Assembly: GCA_003154635.1 (NCBI GenBank)
Contig: PMDX01000257.1
Coordinates: forward strand, 1 to 9,896
Source of the DNA: Actinomycetota bacterium
Lineage (GTDB): Bacteria; Actinomycetota; Geothermincolia; Fen-727; Anoxymicrobiaceae
DNA: 9,896 nucleotides
Direction of reading: 5' to 3'
Shown: in pieces, positions 1 through 6,879 of the stretch
How the letters are laid out: each line of letters starts with the position of its first letter
Position numbering within the stretch: the first letter of the stretch is position 1
Made by a program: the position numbers and the translations under genes
The notes under the pieces: generated by a model
Seen by the model: only the letters and a program-made list of their open reading frames with translations
Told to the model about the DNA's origin: nothing
Database searches by the model: none

Positions 1-531
1 CCCTACCTGGGAATCTGCCTGGGGATGCAGATCATGGTGATCGAGTTCTCCCGATCCTGTCTCGGGCTGAAGGATGCGAACTCCACGGAGTTCGAGCCGG
101 AGGCGAAAAATCCAGTGGTCAGCCTCCTGGAAGAGCAGGTGGACGTCAAGGCGTTTGGCGGAACCATGAGGCTGGGCATCGGAGAGACCCGTCTCATGGC
201 GGGTACGCGCATCCGCGAGGCCTACGGCACGGATGCGGTCTACGAGAGGCACAGGCACCGCTACGAGGTGAACAACTCCCTTCGGCACAGGATGGAGGAG
301 GCCGGCCTGGTCTTTTCCGGGCTTTCGCCTGATGACCGTCTGGTAGAAATAATCGAGTATCCCGAACACCCCTGGTTCCTGGCGAGCCAGTTCCATCCCG
401 AGTTCAAATCGCGACCTCTCAGGCCGCACCCCCTGTTCCGTGACTTCGTTGGGGCAGCCGTAAAGCACCAGCGGCTGATGGATTCCCACTTGAAAGTCGT
501 CGAGGGTGACGAGGCTCAGGCGGCCGAATGA
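1..531 (+). CDS. pyrG: CTP synthase, C-terminal glutaminase domain (5' truncated by window edge)
   Basis: CTP synthase makes CTP from UTP, ATP and glutamine in the cytoplasm, the last step of pyrimidine nucleotide synthesis. The reading frame is open from base 1 and only the class I glutamine amidotransferase end is present: 176 residues of a protein that is usually about 540, so roughly the first two thirds, including the synthetase domain, lie upstream. The nucleophile is the Cys at visible residue 6 in the GICLGMQ elbow. The remaining catalytic pair is His132 and Glu134 in the QFHPEF motif. The RHRHRYEVN stretch is typical of CTP synthases and separates this protein from GuaA- or CarA-type glutaminases. 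The stop overlaps the start of the next gene as ATGA, implying translational coupling. The short tail after residue 155 is not conserved. The family call is very secure. Confidence 0.97.
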   Translation, partial: PYLGICLGMQIMVIEFSRSCLGLKDANSTEFEPEAKNPVVSLLEEQVDVKAFGGTMRLGIGETRLMAGTRIREAYGTDAVYERHRHRYEVNNSLRHRMEEAGLVFSGLSPDDRLVEIIEYPEHPWFLASQFHPEFKSRPLRPHPLFRDFVGAAVKHQRLMDSHLKVVEGDEAQAAE

Positions 532-1688
532 GCGCCCCGGAAGGGCCAGACCCTGAACGGCTCTTCGCTCTGTTCACCGAACTGGTTCGAATCGACAGTG
601 AGTCCGGCAGGGAAAGACTCGTCTCGGATTACATTAAGGGTTTCTGCACCGATCTCGGATTTTCCGTGCGTGAAGACGGCGCCGGGAGTGAGACGGGCGG
701 AGAATGCGGAAACCTGTTCGTCGAAGTGCCTGGCAGCGGTTTTCCGGAGCTCGAGCCCATCATCCTGAACGCGCACATGGATACGGTTGCGCCAGGTGTC
801 GGAATAATTCCGACTGATGCCGGGGACAGGTTTGTCAGCAGGAATGACACCGTGCTGGGAGCCGACTGCAAGGTCGGCATTGCGGCGATACTCGTCGCAG
901 CCGAAGCTGTCCGCGAGAGCGGCCTGCCGCACCGTGCTCTCCAACTGGTCTTCACCGTTCAGGAGGAGCCCGGGCTCCTTGGTGTAAGGCACATGGACCT
1001 GTCATTGATCCGGGGAACGTGGGGCGTGGTCCTCGACGGCAGCGGGCCGATAGGCGGCATTGTAGTGGAAGCTCCCGGGCAGGACCAGGTCAAGTTCACG
1101 GTTCGCGGCAGGTCCGCACACTCCGGGATCGAGCCGGAAAAGGGAGTTAACGCCATAGCGTGCGCCGCCGATGCCATTTCGAGCATAAAGACAGGCCGGC
1201 ACGATGGGGCGACGACGTCGAACATCGGCCTTATCTCCGGCGGGACGGCGGTCAATATCGTCCCGGACGGCGCCGTGGTAGAGGGTGAGATCCGGAGCCT
1301 TGAGACTTCCAGGCTGGAGCAGGAGCGCGACACGATGATCGGAGCGTTCAAGAGCGCCGCGAGGCGCCACGGGTGCAAGATCGTTATCGAGGTCGACCGG
1401 ACGTTCGAACAGTTTCGTCTTCCCTCCGATTCTCGTCCCGTACGATATCTGTCGGCGGCGCTCGAGAAGTGTGGATTCAATCCCAGCCTCGCCAGGAGTG
1501 GTGGGGGAAGTGACGCCAACATACTCAACCGTGCGGGGTTCGAGATGGCGGTCATGCAGATAGGGCTCGCCAACGCGCACAGCAAGGACGAGTACATACT
1601 CAAAGAGGACATTGTCGCGGTCGCGCGTGTCGTCAATAAGCTCCCGTTCGTCGTTCTTGATGAAGGAACTCGAGTGGAGGGATCTTGA
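528..1688 (+). CDS. M20 family metallopeptidase, peptidase T-like
   Basis: This is a predicted cytoplasmic di-zinc aminopeptidase or deacylase of the M20 family (386 aa), closest in pattern to the PepT-like/YqjE group; the actual substrate is unknown. Visible metal and catalytic residues are His83 and Asp85 in NAHMDTV, Asp113 in GADCKVG, the Glu146-Glu147 pair in QEEPG, Asp170 in VLDGSG and His351 in ANAHSKDE. His198, in GRSAHSG, lies in the inserted dimerisation (lid) domain, roughly residues 180-295. GGGSDAN at 325-331 is also typical of the family. The residue after the bridging Asp113 is Cys rather than the common Asp or Met. There is no signal peptide. The ATG overlaps the pyrG stop (ATGA), and the gene's own stop overlaps the next start, so it sits inside a coupled operon. 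Tripeptidase specificity is inference only. Confidence 0.9.
   Translation: MSAPEGPDPERLFALFTELVRIDSESGRERLVSDYIKGFCTDLGFSVREDGAGSETGGECGNLFVEVPGSGFPELEPIILNAHMDTVAPGVGIIPTDAGDRFVSRNDTVLGADCKVGIAAILVAAEAVRESGLPHRALQLVFTVQEEPGLLGVRHMDLSLIRGTWGVVLDGSGPIGGIVVEAPGQDQVKFTVRGRSAHSGIEPEKGVNAIACAADAISSIKTGRHDGATTSNIGLISGGTAVNIVPDGAVVEGEIRSLETSRLEQERDTMIGAFKSAARRHGCKIVIEVDRTFEQFRLPSDSRPVRYLSAALEKCGFNPSLARSGGGSDANILNRAGFEMAVMQIGLANAHSKDEYILKEDIVAVARVVNKLPFVVLDEGTRVEGS
1676..1681 (+). promoter_or_regulatory. Ribosome binding site that fixes the TTG start of the DUF3866 gene
   Basis: GGAGGG lies three bases before the TTG at 1685, inside the last codons of the M20 peptidase gene. There is no nearby ATG with an equally good site, so TTG is the preferred start. 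It overlaps the upstream TGA stop. Confidence 0.6.
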
Positions 1689-2761
1689 GCAGCTACAGGG
1701 TGGCCAGGGTCACGGGCGTTGAGCCATGGGTTCCGGGCGCCTCGCTCGCAAGGCTCGAGTTTGAAGACGGCGTTACGGGGAGTGCCATAACGTTCGAGCA
1801 GGTGTCTGGAACCGTTAGTGAGGGCGACCGGGTGATAGCGAACACAACGGCCGTCGAGCTCGGACTCGGATCAGGGGGCTATCACTTTATTCTCTGGAAC
1901 ATGGAAAGAGCCGAGCTCGACACATGCGCTCCCGGGCACATTATGAAGCTGAGGTACACTCCGCTTCAATTCAACGTTGAGGCGATAGAGGAGAGCCTCA
2001 CGGACCTGGAGCCGGGGGATCTGCCTACAGTTCTCGAAGGCATGCCCGTTGTGGCAGGCTCCCTGCATAGCCAGCTTCTTCCCGTAGCGATCGCGTTCAA
2101 GCACGCGCGCCCCGGGCGGCGCCTGGTCTACGTAATGACCGATGGTGGTGCCTTGCCGGCGGCTTTCAGTAAATCCATATGGTACGCGAGACAGAGAGGA
2201 TACATCGACGCGGTGATAACGTGCGGAAACGCTTTTGGTGGAGATCTCGAAGCCGTTACAACGCACGGAGCGCTTGTCGCCGCCCGTAATGTATCCGGCG
2301 CTGATGCCGTGGTCGCCCTGATGGGCCCTGGGATCGCCGGCACTGGTTCTCCTGTCGGCTTCAGCGGAGTCGAACAGGCTGTCGTCTTGAACGCGGTATC
2401 ATCGATGGGTGGCACCCCGGTGGCGGTCGCAAGGATAACTTTCACGGATGCGCGATCCCGGCATTTCGGAATAAGCCACCACACGATTGCCGCCCTGAAG
2501 CTCTCGGGGAGCGCGTGCGCGAAGGTCGCAATCCCGGCTCTCGATGGCGACAAAGGTGAGACGGTATCGCGTCAGATAGATGAGTCAGGCGTGGCCGGCT
2601 CACACGAGATCCGAACAGTCGACGCCGAAGGTGTCCTCGAGCTGCTCGAAGCCTGCGACATCGAGATCACGGTCATGGGAAGAGGGATCCGCCAGGAGCC
2701 GGAGTACTTCATGGCGGCGGGCGCCGCGGGGCTTCTTGCCGCGGAGATCGGCGGTGATTAG
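1685..2761 (+). CDS. DUF3866 family protein of unknown function
   Basis: This 358-residue protein matches what I recognise as the DUF3866 family, conserved in actinobacteria and some Firmicutes and without an assigned function. The first 75 or so residues look like a small beta-rich domain (alternating hydrophobic strands, then GLGSGGYHFILWN at 60-72). A MKLRYTPLQ block follows at 87-95. The rest has an alternating alpha/beta pattern with Gly-rich turns: EGMPVVAGSLHSQLLP at 118-133, VMTDGGALPAAFS at 150-162, GNAFGGDLEAV at 181-191 and a Gly-rich loop GPGIAGTGSPVGFSG at 214-228. A polar cluster, FTDARSRHFGISHHT at 253-267, contains three histidines and could be an active site. There is no signal peptide or membrane segment. 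The gene is coupled to the peptidase upstream (4-bp overlap) and abuts the NUDIX gene. Function is not claimed. Confidence 0.85.
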   Translation: MSSYRVARVTGVEPWVPGASLARLEFEDGVTGSAITFEQVSGTVSEGDRVIANTTAVELGLGSGGYHFILWNMERAELDTCAPGHIMKLRYTPLQFNVEAIEESLTDLEPGDLPTVLEGMPVVAGSLHSQLLPVAIAFKHARPGRRLVYVMTDGGALPAAFSKSIWYARQRGYIDAVITCGNAFGGDLEAVTTHGALVAARNVSGADAVVALMGPGIAGTGSPVGFSGVEQAVVLNAVSSMGGTPVAVARITFTDARSRHFGISHHTIAALKLSGSACAKVAIPALDGDKGETVSRQIDESGVAGSHEIRTVDAEGVLELLEACDIEITVMGRGIRQEPEYFMAAGAAGLLAAEIGGD

Positions 2762-3346
2762 GTGAACATGGACATAGGTGACCATGAGATACTCTCCAGC
2801 GAAAAGGCTTTTGACGGGCATGTCATCAAGGTATTTTTAGACGATGTAAGGCTTCCCGACGGCAGAAACGCGCGCTGGGAGCGGGTCGCGCATCCCGGTG
2901 CTGTTGGCATCGTCCCTTTGCTCGAAGACAACACGATCGTCATGGTTAAACAGTACAGGCACGCGGTGCGCGGCGTCCTTCTCGAGATACCCGCGGGGAA
3001 GCTCGACAGCGGTGAGCCCCCGTTTCAGACCGCGTGTCGCGAGCTCGCCGAGGAGGTAAACCTCAAGGCGGGCGAGATGATCAAGCTTGCCGAGTTTTAC
3101 AACTCGCCCGGGTTCTCCGATGAGTATTTCCATCTCTACCTGGCACGCGAGCTGACAGAAGAGGAGGGCGAATCCGAGCCCGACGAGTTCCTGGAAGTAG
3201 TGAGCCTGACCCTGTCGGATGCCATGGGCATGATATCGTCCGGTGGCATCGTAGACGCCAAGAGCATTATCGGTATCACCCTGACCCACCTGTTCCTCAC
3301 CGGTGGATCGAGGCCGTTCAGAGGAACGCGGACCGATGAGCCCTGA
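2762..3346 (+). CDS. NUDIX hydrolase, ADP-ribose pyrophosphatase type
   Basis: This protein is predicted to hydrolyse ADP-ribose (or a related nucleoside diphosphate sugar) to AMP and ribose 5-phosphate in the cytoplasm. At 194 aa it has the normal length for the family. The Nudix box spans residues 79-101: Gly79, Glu85, Arg93-Glu94-Leu95, Glu97-Glu98. The Gly that normally sits two residues after the second Glu is replaced by Asn100. About 15 residues downstream, SPGFSDE at 115-121 supplies the proline typical of ADP-ribose pyrophosphatases. VDAKSIIG at 164-171 is also common in that subgroup. The GTG start directly follows the previous stop (TAGGTG). ATG at 2768 is an in-frame alternative, with AGGTG only three bases before it, which would shorten the protein by two residues. 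The gene overlaps xerD by 11 bp. Substrate is inferred from family only. Confidence 0.9.
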   Translation: MNMDIGDHEILSSEKAFDGHVIKVFLDDVRLPDGRNARWERVAHPGAVGIVPLLEDNTIVMVKQYRHAVRGVLLEIPAGKLDSGEPPFQTACRELAEEVNLKAGEMIKLAEFYNSPGFSDEYFHLYLARELTEEEGESEPDEFLEVVSLTLSDAMGMISSGGIVDAKSIIGITLTHLFLTGGSRPFRGTRTDEP

Positions 3347-4292
3347 TCGTTCTCCGGGGGCAAGTGGCTCGCGAGACCAGGAAGAGGCCTCACCGCTCGT
3401 TGCTGCCGCGAACGAGTTTCTGGAGTACATGCAGGTCGAAAAAGGCGCCTCTCCCAATACCATCTCAGCTTATAGAAGAGCGCTCATACGTTATCTCGAC
3501 TTCCTGCGTATTGAAGGGATCGAGCACCCGGAGGATGTCGCCGCCGAGCACGTGATGGCTTATGCGGCTTCACTTGCGTCGCGTGAGGCCGCGCTGTCTG
3601 CCCGGTCCATATCCCAGGTTTTCAGCGCGATGAGGATGTTTCACAGGTTCATGGTCGCGGAAGGGATCTGCCAGGCCGACCCCACGGGCACGCTTCCATC
3701 TCCCAGGATGCCCGGCAGGCTGCCAAAAGCGCTCACAAGACGCCAGGTCGAAAAGCTGCTGGACGCTCCACACGGCGGCAACGCGCTCGGTATACGTGAC
3801 CGGATGATACTCGAGATGCTGTATGCGACGGGAATGCGAATATCGGAGCTGTGCGGGCTGGATATCGGTGATCTCGACGTTGAGAACCGCATAGTAACGG
3901 TGCGCGGCAAGGGCGACAAGTGGAGGATGATACCGTTCGGCTCTGTCGCGGCCGAATCCATTAGACGGTATTTCGAAGACGCCAGACCCGAGCTTGGACG
4001 CAGAGGGAAGACCAGCGCACTGGTGCTCAACAACCGGGGTGGCAGGCTGACCCGCCAGGGGTGCTGGAAAATCATCAAGGGACACGCCGAGGCGGCCGGA
4101 ATCGGTGACATCGTCACGCCCCATGTGCTCAGGCACACTTTTGCCACGCATATGCTCGAGGGCGGTGCCAACCTCCTGGTCGTCCAGGAACTGCTCGGGC
4201 ACGCCAGCATCGCCACAACCCAGATCTATACCGAGGTCACGAGGGACCGCCTCAAGTCCGTCTACAGGAGTGCCCACCCGAGAGCTGTGTAG
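3336..4292 (+). CDS. xerD: Site-specific tyrosine recombinase XerD
   Basis: XerC/XerD-type recombinases resolve chromosome dimers at the dif site during division. All catalytic residues are present in order: Arg168 (ATGMRISELCG), Lys192 (VRGKGDKWR), His263 and Arg266 (HVLRHTFATH), His289 (LLGHASIATTQ) and the nucleophile Tyr298 (QIYTEV). An N-terminal SAM-like core-binding domain covers about residues 25-115. I chose ATG 3336 (318 aa, versus about 300 in most relatives) because GAGGA at 3321-3325 precedes it. A GTG at 3303 in the same frame has no ribosome binding site and would deepen the overlap with the NUDIX gene from 11 to 44 bp. The first 20 or so residues are low-complexity and not conserved. 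The genomic context (after the NUDIX gene, upstream of scpAB) favours the housekeeping XerD rather than a phage integrase. XerC versus XerD naming is less certain than the family. Confidence 0.93.
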   Translation: MSPDRSPGASGSRDQEEASPLVAAANEFLEYMQVEKGASPNTISAYRRALIRYLDFLRIEGIEHPEDVAAEHVMAYAASLASREAALSARSISQVFSAMRMFHRFMVAEGICQADPTGTLPSPRMPGRLPKALTRRQVEKLLDAPHGGNALGIRDRMILEMLYATGMRISELCGLDIGDLDVENRIVTVRGKGDKWRMIPFGSVAAESIRRYFEDARPELGRRGKTSALVLNNRGGRLTRQGCWKIIKGHAEAAGIGDIVTPHVLRHTFATHMLEGGANLLVVQELLGHASIATTQIYTEVTRDRLKSVYRSAHPRAV

Positions 4293-4304
4293 GACGTGGC
4301 CAGG

Positions 4305-4320
4305 TCAGGCTCTCGCCTGA
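4305..4320 (+). other. Small stem-loop after xerD
   Basis: A perfect 6-bp stem (TCAGGC paired with GCCTGA) encloses a TCTC loop 12 bases past the xerD stop. A second weak 3-bp hairpin with a GCAA tetraloop follows at 4321-4330. There is no T-run after either, so this is not a standard Rho-independent terminator. It may mark an mRNA end or processing site, or be chance in GC-rich DNA. Confidence 0.25.
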
Positions 4321-4350
4321 GGCGCAAGCCGGCGGCATTGATGCATTCGC

Positions 4351-4379
4351 TTGTATCGGCCAATAACGACAAATACAAT
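4351..4379 (+). promoter_or_regulatory. Possible sigma-70-type promoter for the M50 gene
   Basis: TTGTAT (4351-4356; three of six to the -35 consensus) and TACAAT (4374-4379; five of six to the -10 consensus) are separated by the ideal 17 bp, within the only clearly AT-rich intergenic stretch of the window. A start of transcription near 4386 would place the ribosome binding site at 4401 and the GTG at 4417 correctly downstream. It would leave the ATG at 4378 and the TTG at 4351 outside the transcript. This is pattern matching only. Confidence 0.4.
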
Positions 4380-4400
4380 GAACTCGGAACTGCATCTACT

Positions 4401-4407
4401 GAAGGGA
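4401..4407 (+). promoter_or_regulatory. Ribosome binding site favouring the GTG 4417 start
   Basis: GAAGGGA lies nine bases before GTG 4417. The alternative in-frame starts, TTG 4351 and ATG 4378, have no recognisable site upstream. This decides the start chosen for the M50 protease. Confidence 0.45.
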
Positions 4408-4416
4408 ATTTCAAGA

Positions 4417-5085
4417 GTGACGGGCTGGCAGAGATCAGTATATCTTATTATCGGATTGATAATCGGTGTGATATTTCACGAGTACATGCACGGACGTGTC
4501 GCGGACTGGTGCGGAGACCGAACGGCAAGGAACGCGGGCCGATTGACCCTCAATCCTATTCCGCATATCGATCCATTCGGGTCGATCCTGCTTCCCATTG
4601 GATTGCTTCTGGTGTCTGGTGGAAGATGGGCCTTTGGATATGCTAAACCGGTTCCGGTCAATCCCTTTTTCCTGAAGCGACGACGGGACATGATTCTTGT
4701 ATCACTTGCAGGGCCGTTCACCAATTTCACTCTGGCGCTCGCCGTAACGCTTGTTGGAATGATAGTCCATCTCGCTGGAGTCGCTACGACCGTGGTTTCG
4801 GCAAACGGTTTGCAGATGACCGAGCTTTTCAGTCTTTTCTACTGGGTCATGGTCATAAACGTCTGGTTGGGCATCTTCAACCTCCTTCCGGTGCCACCCC
4901 TCGACGGGTCGCATGTTCTTGAGTATTATCTTCCGGCTGGCGCGCAGGCGTCGTACGAACGAATTGCGCCATTCGGCTTCCTGATAGTCTTTGCATTTAT
5001 CGCATTGGCGGGCGGGGTGTTTTCCAGCGCGTTGCAGCCTCTTTTCAACGGACTTGCGCGCATTATGGGAATACCTCTTGCATAG
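4417..5085 (+). CDS. Site-2 protease family (M50) membrane metalloprotease
   Basis: This is an integral membrane zinc protease of the compact M50 type that lacks PDZ or CBS domains; substrates of this group are mostly unknown. With the GTG 4417 start it has 222 residues. The first membrane helix (about 8-25) runs into the zinc site HEYMH at 21-25, followed by NPIPHIDPFG at 46-55, AKPVPVNP at 76-83, AGPFTNF at 98-104 and the third ligand Asp163 in NLLPVPPLDGSH at 155-166. Further hydrophobic segments lie at about 56-67, 93-120, 138-156 and 185-205. Starting at ATG 4378 or TTG 4351 would add 13 or 22 polar residues that I consider untranslated. In its first half about 54% of codons end in G or C, visibly fewer than in neighbouring genes, and arginine is often CGA rather than AGG or CGC. 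The gene is separated from xerD by 124 bp and from trpS by 51 bp. Confidence 0.9.
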   Translation: MTGWQRSVYLIIGLIIGVIFHEYMHGRVADWCGDRTARNAGRLTLNPIPHIDPFGSILLPIGLLLVSGGRWAFGYAKPVPVNPFFLKRRRDMILVSLAGPFTNFTLALAVTLVGMIVHLAGVATTVVSANGLQMTELFSLFYWVMVINVWLGIFNLLPVPPLDGSHVLEYYLPAGAQASYERIAPFGFLIVFAFIALAGGVFSSALQPLFNGLARIMGIPLA

Positions 5086-5124
5086 CGTGACAAGCGCATT
5101 TCGTCTTCAGTGTATTCTTCCAGC

Positions 5125-5130
5125 GGGAGG
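5125..5130 (+). promoter_or_regulatory. Ribosome binding site that fixes the TTG start of trpS
   Basis: GGGAGG is followed by a six-base spacer and TTG at 5137. The longer frame from GTG 5110 would run through this site and add nine residues not expected before the first beta strand of a TrpRS. Confidence 0.65.
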
Positions 5131-5136
5131 TGTTGT

Positions 5137-6123
5137 TTGAAAAACAGGGTGGTCAGCGGTTACAGACCGAGTGGAAGGCTGCATCTAGGCCATTATCACG
5201 GCAATCTGAAGAACATGGTCGAGCTCCAGAGCACTCACGAGTGTTTTTTCTTCGTGGCTGACTGGCACGCGCTGACCACCGGTTATAAAGACACTTCCCA
5301 GCTCGGTGCCTACACGACAGAGATGGTGCTCGACTGGCTCGCGGCGGGGCTCGACCCGAATGCGTGCACTATCTACCGCCAGTCCGATATCGGCAGCATA
5401 CCTGAGCTCACGCTGTACTTCGGCATGGTGATAACCCTTGGCGAGCTCGAGCGCTGCCCGACCTACAAGGAGCAGCTCCGCGAGCTCGATGCAAGGGTCG
5501 TCAATACGTTCGGGTTTCTCGGCTATCCGGTATTGCAGGCCGCAGACATCCTCATTGTCGACGCCGAGCTGGTGCCGGTCGGGGAGGACCAGCTTCCACA
5601 CCTCGAGCTGACGCGCGAGATCGCGAGGGACTTCAACTCGCTTTACGGGCGGACGTTCCCTGAGCCCAAGGGTCTGCTTTCGAGCGCGCCCAAGATTCCC
5701 GGAACGGACGGCAGGAAGATGTCCAAGAGCTACGAAAACGCCATCGTGCTCGACGACAGCCCCGATGTGATACGCAAGAAAGTACGCAAATACATAACAG
5801 ATCCTGCCAGGATGCGGCGCGATGACAAGGGGCACCCGGAGGTATGCACCATCTTCCAGCTTTACAGGGTCTACTTCGCCGATACCATCGATAGTGTGGC
5901 CAACGAGTGCGAAGGGGCGCTCGTAGGGTGCACTGAGTGCAAGGACAGGCTCGCCGAGCGGATAGCGGCGGACCTTGCTCCGTTTCGCGAGAGGAGGGCT
6001 CAGATCGCCGGAGACACCGCGCTGGCGGGAAAGGTTCTGGCGGCTGGCGCGGAGAAGGTTAGCCCGATAGCGTCGGAAACGCTCACCAGGGCACGGAAAG
6101 CGATGAAAATCGGTACCCTCTAG
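5137..6123 (+). CDS. trpS: Tryptophan--tRNA ligase with a Cys cluster suggestive of a 4Fe-4S site
   Basis: This class Ic aminoacyl-tRNA synthetase charges tRNA-Trp in the cytoplasm. The protein has 328 residues, normal for bacterial TrpRS. The ATP-binding signatures are HLGH at 16-19 (the HIGH motif, after SGYRPSGRL) and KMSKS at 194-198 (GTDGRKMSKSYEN). The Rossmann-fold catalytic domain covers about residues 1-190 and the helical anticodon-binding domain the rest. That C-terminal domain holds Cys237, Cys258, Cys265 and Cys268, spaced C-x20-C-x6-C-x2-C. This nearly matches the C-x22-C-x6-C-x2-C motif that binds a 4Fe-4S cluster in Thermotoga maritima TrpRS. The TTG start is chosen for its GGGAGG site. 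No T-box or Trp leader is visible in the 51 bp upstream. The stop codon TAG forms part of the scpA ribosome binding site, so the two genes are probably coupled. Confidence 0.95.
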   Translation: MKNRVVSGYRPSGRLHLGHYHGNLKNMVELQSTHECFFFVADWHALTTGYKDTSQLGAYTTEMVLDWLAAGLDPNACTIYRQSDIGSIPELTLYFGMVITLGELERCPTYKEQLRELDARVVNTFGFLGYPVLQAADILIVDAELVPVGEDQLPHLELTREIARDFNSLYGRTFPEPKGLLSSAPKIPGTDGRKMSKSYENAIVLDDSPDVIRKKVRKYITDPARMRRDDKGHPEVCTIFQLYRVYFADTIDSVANECEGALVGCTECKDRLAERIAADLAPFRERRAQIAGDTALAGKVLAAGAEKVSPIASETLTRARKAMKIGTL

Positions 6124-6132
6124 GAGTCCCGC

Positions 6133-6879
6133 TTGAGTTTTGAGGTAAAGATTGACGTATTCGAGGGGCCGCTAGACCTTCTGCTCCAGCTCATTCTTAA
6201 ACAAGAAGTCGATATCCACGAGGTGCCGATCGCACGGATAACCGGGTCGTTCATCGAACACATCGAGAAAGCCCCCGGCCTCGACCTCGATACGGCGACG
6301 GAGTTCCTTCTCATAGCGGCGACGCTCCTTCTTATTAAAGCCCGCTCGCTGCTACCCCATGGGGACGAGGAGCTCGAGGCCACCGACGAGACCGAGAACG
6401 CCAGGGAGTACCTGGTCGAAAGGCTGGTCGAATACAAGAAGTTCACGAACGTCGCTGACTTCCTGGAAAGACGCAACGCCGAGCACGGATGGTACATACC
6501 GCGCATGAGGGAGCTGGAGGACGATTACTCCGCGCTCTACCCGGACCCGTTCGAGGGCGTGCCTCCGTCAGCACTTGCGAAGGCGCTCATGGAGCTTCTC
6601 GTAGAATGGGCTCGTGACAGCGTAGACGTGACATACATCGCCCCCATCAGGGTCTCGGTAGCGGAGCAGCTCGAGCGGGTCAGGGCACACGTTGCTTCGA
6701 ATGGTGAAGCCACGTTCACCGAGTTGATATCCGTTTGCCGGTCCAAGATTGAGATCATAGCGACTTTCCTCGCAGTGCTGGAGCTGTGTAAGCGTCGCGA
6801 GGTGACCGTGTCGCAGCGGAAGATTTTCGCGGAGATATTTGTGAAATTGAGGGAGGGCGAGAAGAGCAGTGTCGCATGA
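6133..6879 (+). CDS. scpA: Segregation and condensation protein A (SMC kleisin subunit)
   Basis: ScpA is the kleisin that bridges the SMC heads and, with ScpB, forms the bacterial condensin that compacts and separates chromosomes. The 248-residue protein starts with the characteristic FEGPLDLLLQLI at 10-21 and DIHEVPIARI at 27-36, then TEFLLIAATLLLIKARSLLP at 56-75, the N-terminal kleisin domain that contacts the SMC neck. An acidic linker (about 77-90) and a central ScpB-binding region follow. The C-terminal winged helix (about 194-236, FTELI to QRKIFAEI) contacts the SMC head. Start: TTG 6133, six bases after TAGGAG (6121-6126), which includes the trpS stop. The gene overlaps scpB by 11 bp. 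Order scpA-scpB-rluB is the standard arrangement in many Gram-positive lineages. Confidence 0.95.
   Translation: MSFEVKIDVFEGPLDLLLQLILKQEVDIHEVPIARITGSFIEHIEKAPGLDLDTATEFLLIAATLLLIKARSLLPHGDEELEATDETENAREYLVERLVEYKKFTNVADFLERRNAEHGWYIPRMRELEDDYSALYPDPFEGVPPSALAKALMELLVEWARDSVDVTYIAPIRVSVAEQLERVRAHVASNGEATFTELISVCRSKIEIIATFLAVLELCKRREVTVSQRKIFAEIFVKLREGEKSSVA

Noticed and set aside
3336..4292. Tyrosine recombinase as the integrase of a mobile element
   Set aside because: It lies in an operon-like chain with core genes, has the XerC/D pattern and size, and there is no adjacent tRNA, attachment repeat, excisionase or cargo.
4296..4646. Plus-strand frame of 116 aa spanning the xerD-M50 gap
   Set aside because: It runs out of frame through the zinc-binding part of the M50 gene, has no recognisable domain and no ribosome binding site. 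The M50 frame carries all conserved motifs.
5086..5136. T-box or tryptophan leader upstream of trpS
   Set aside because: The gap is too short for a T-box. There is no specifier stem, T-box sequence, Trp-rich leader peptide or terminator.
6122..6132. 11-base repeat AGGAGTCCCGC before scpA, also at 8823-8833 before aroF
   Set aside because: By rough calculation several shared 11-mers are expected by chance in 10 kb. The copies differ in distance to the start codon, and one simply contains a ribosome binding site.
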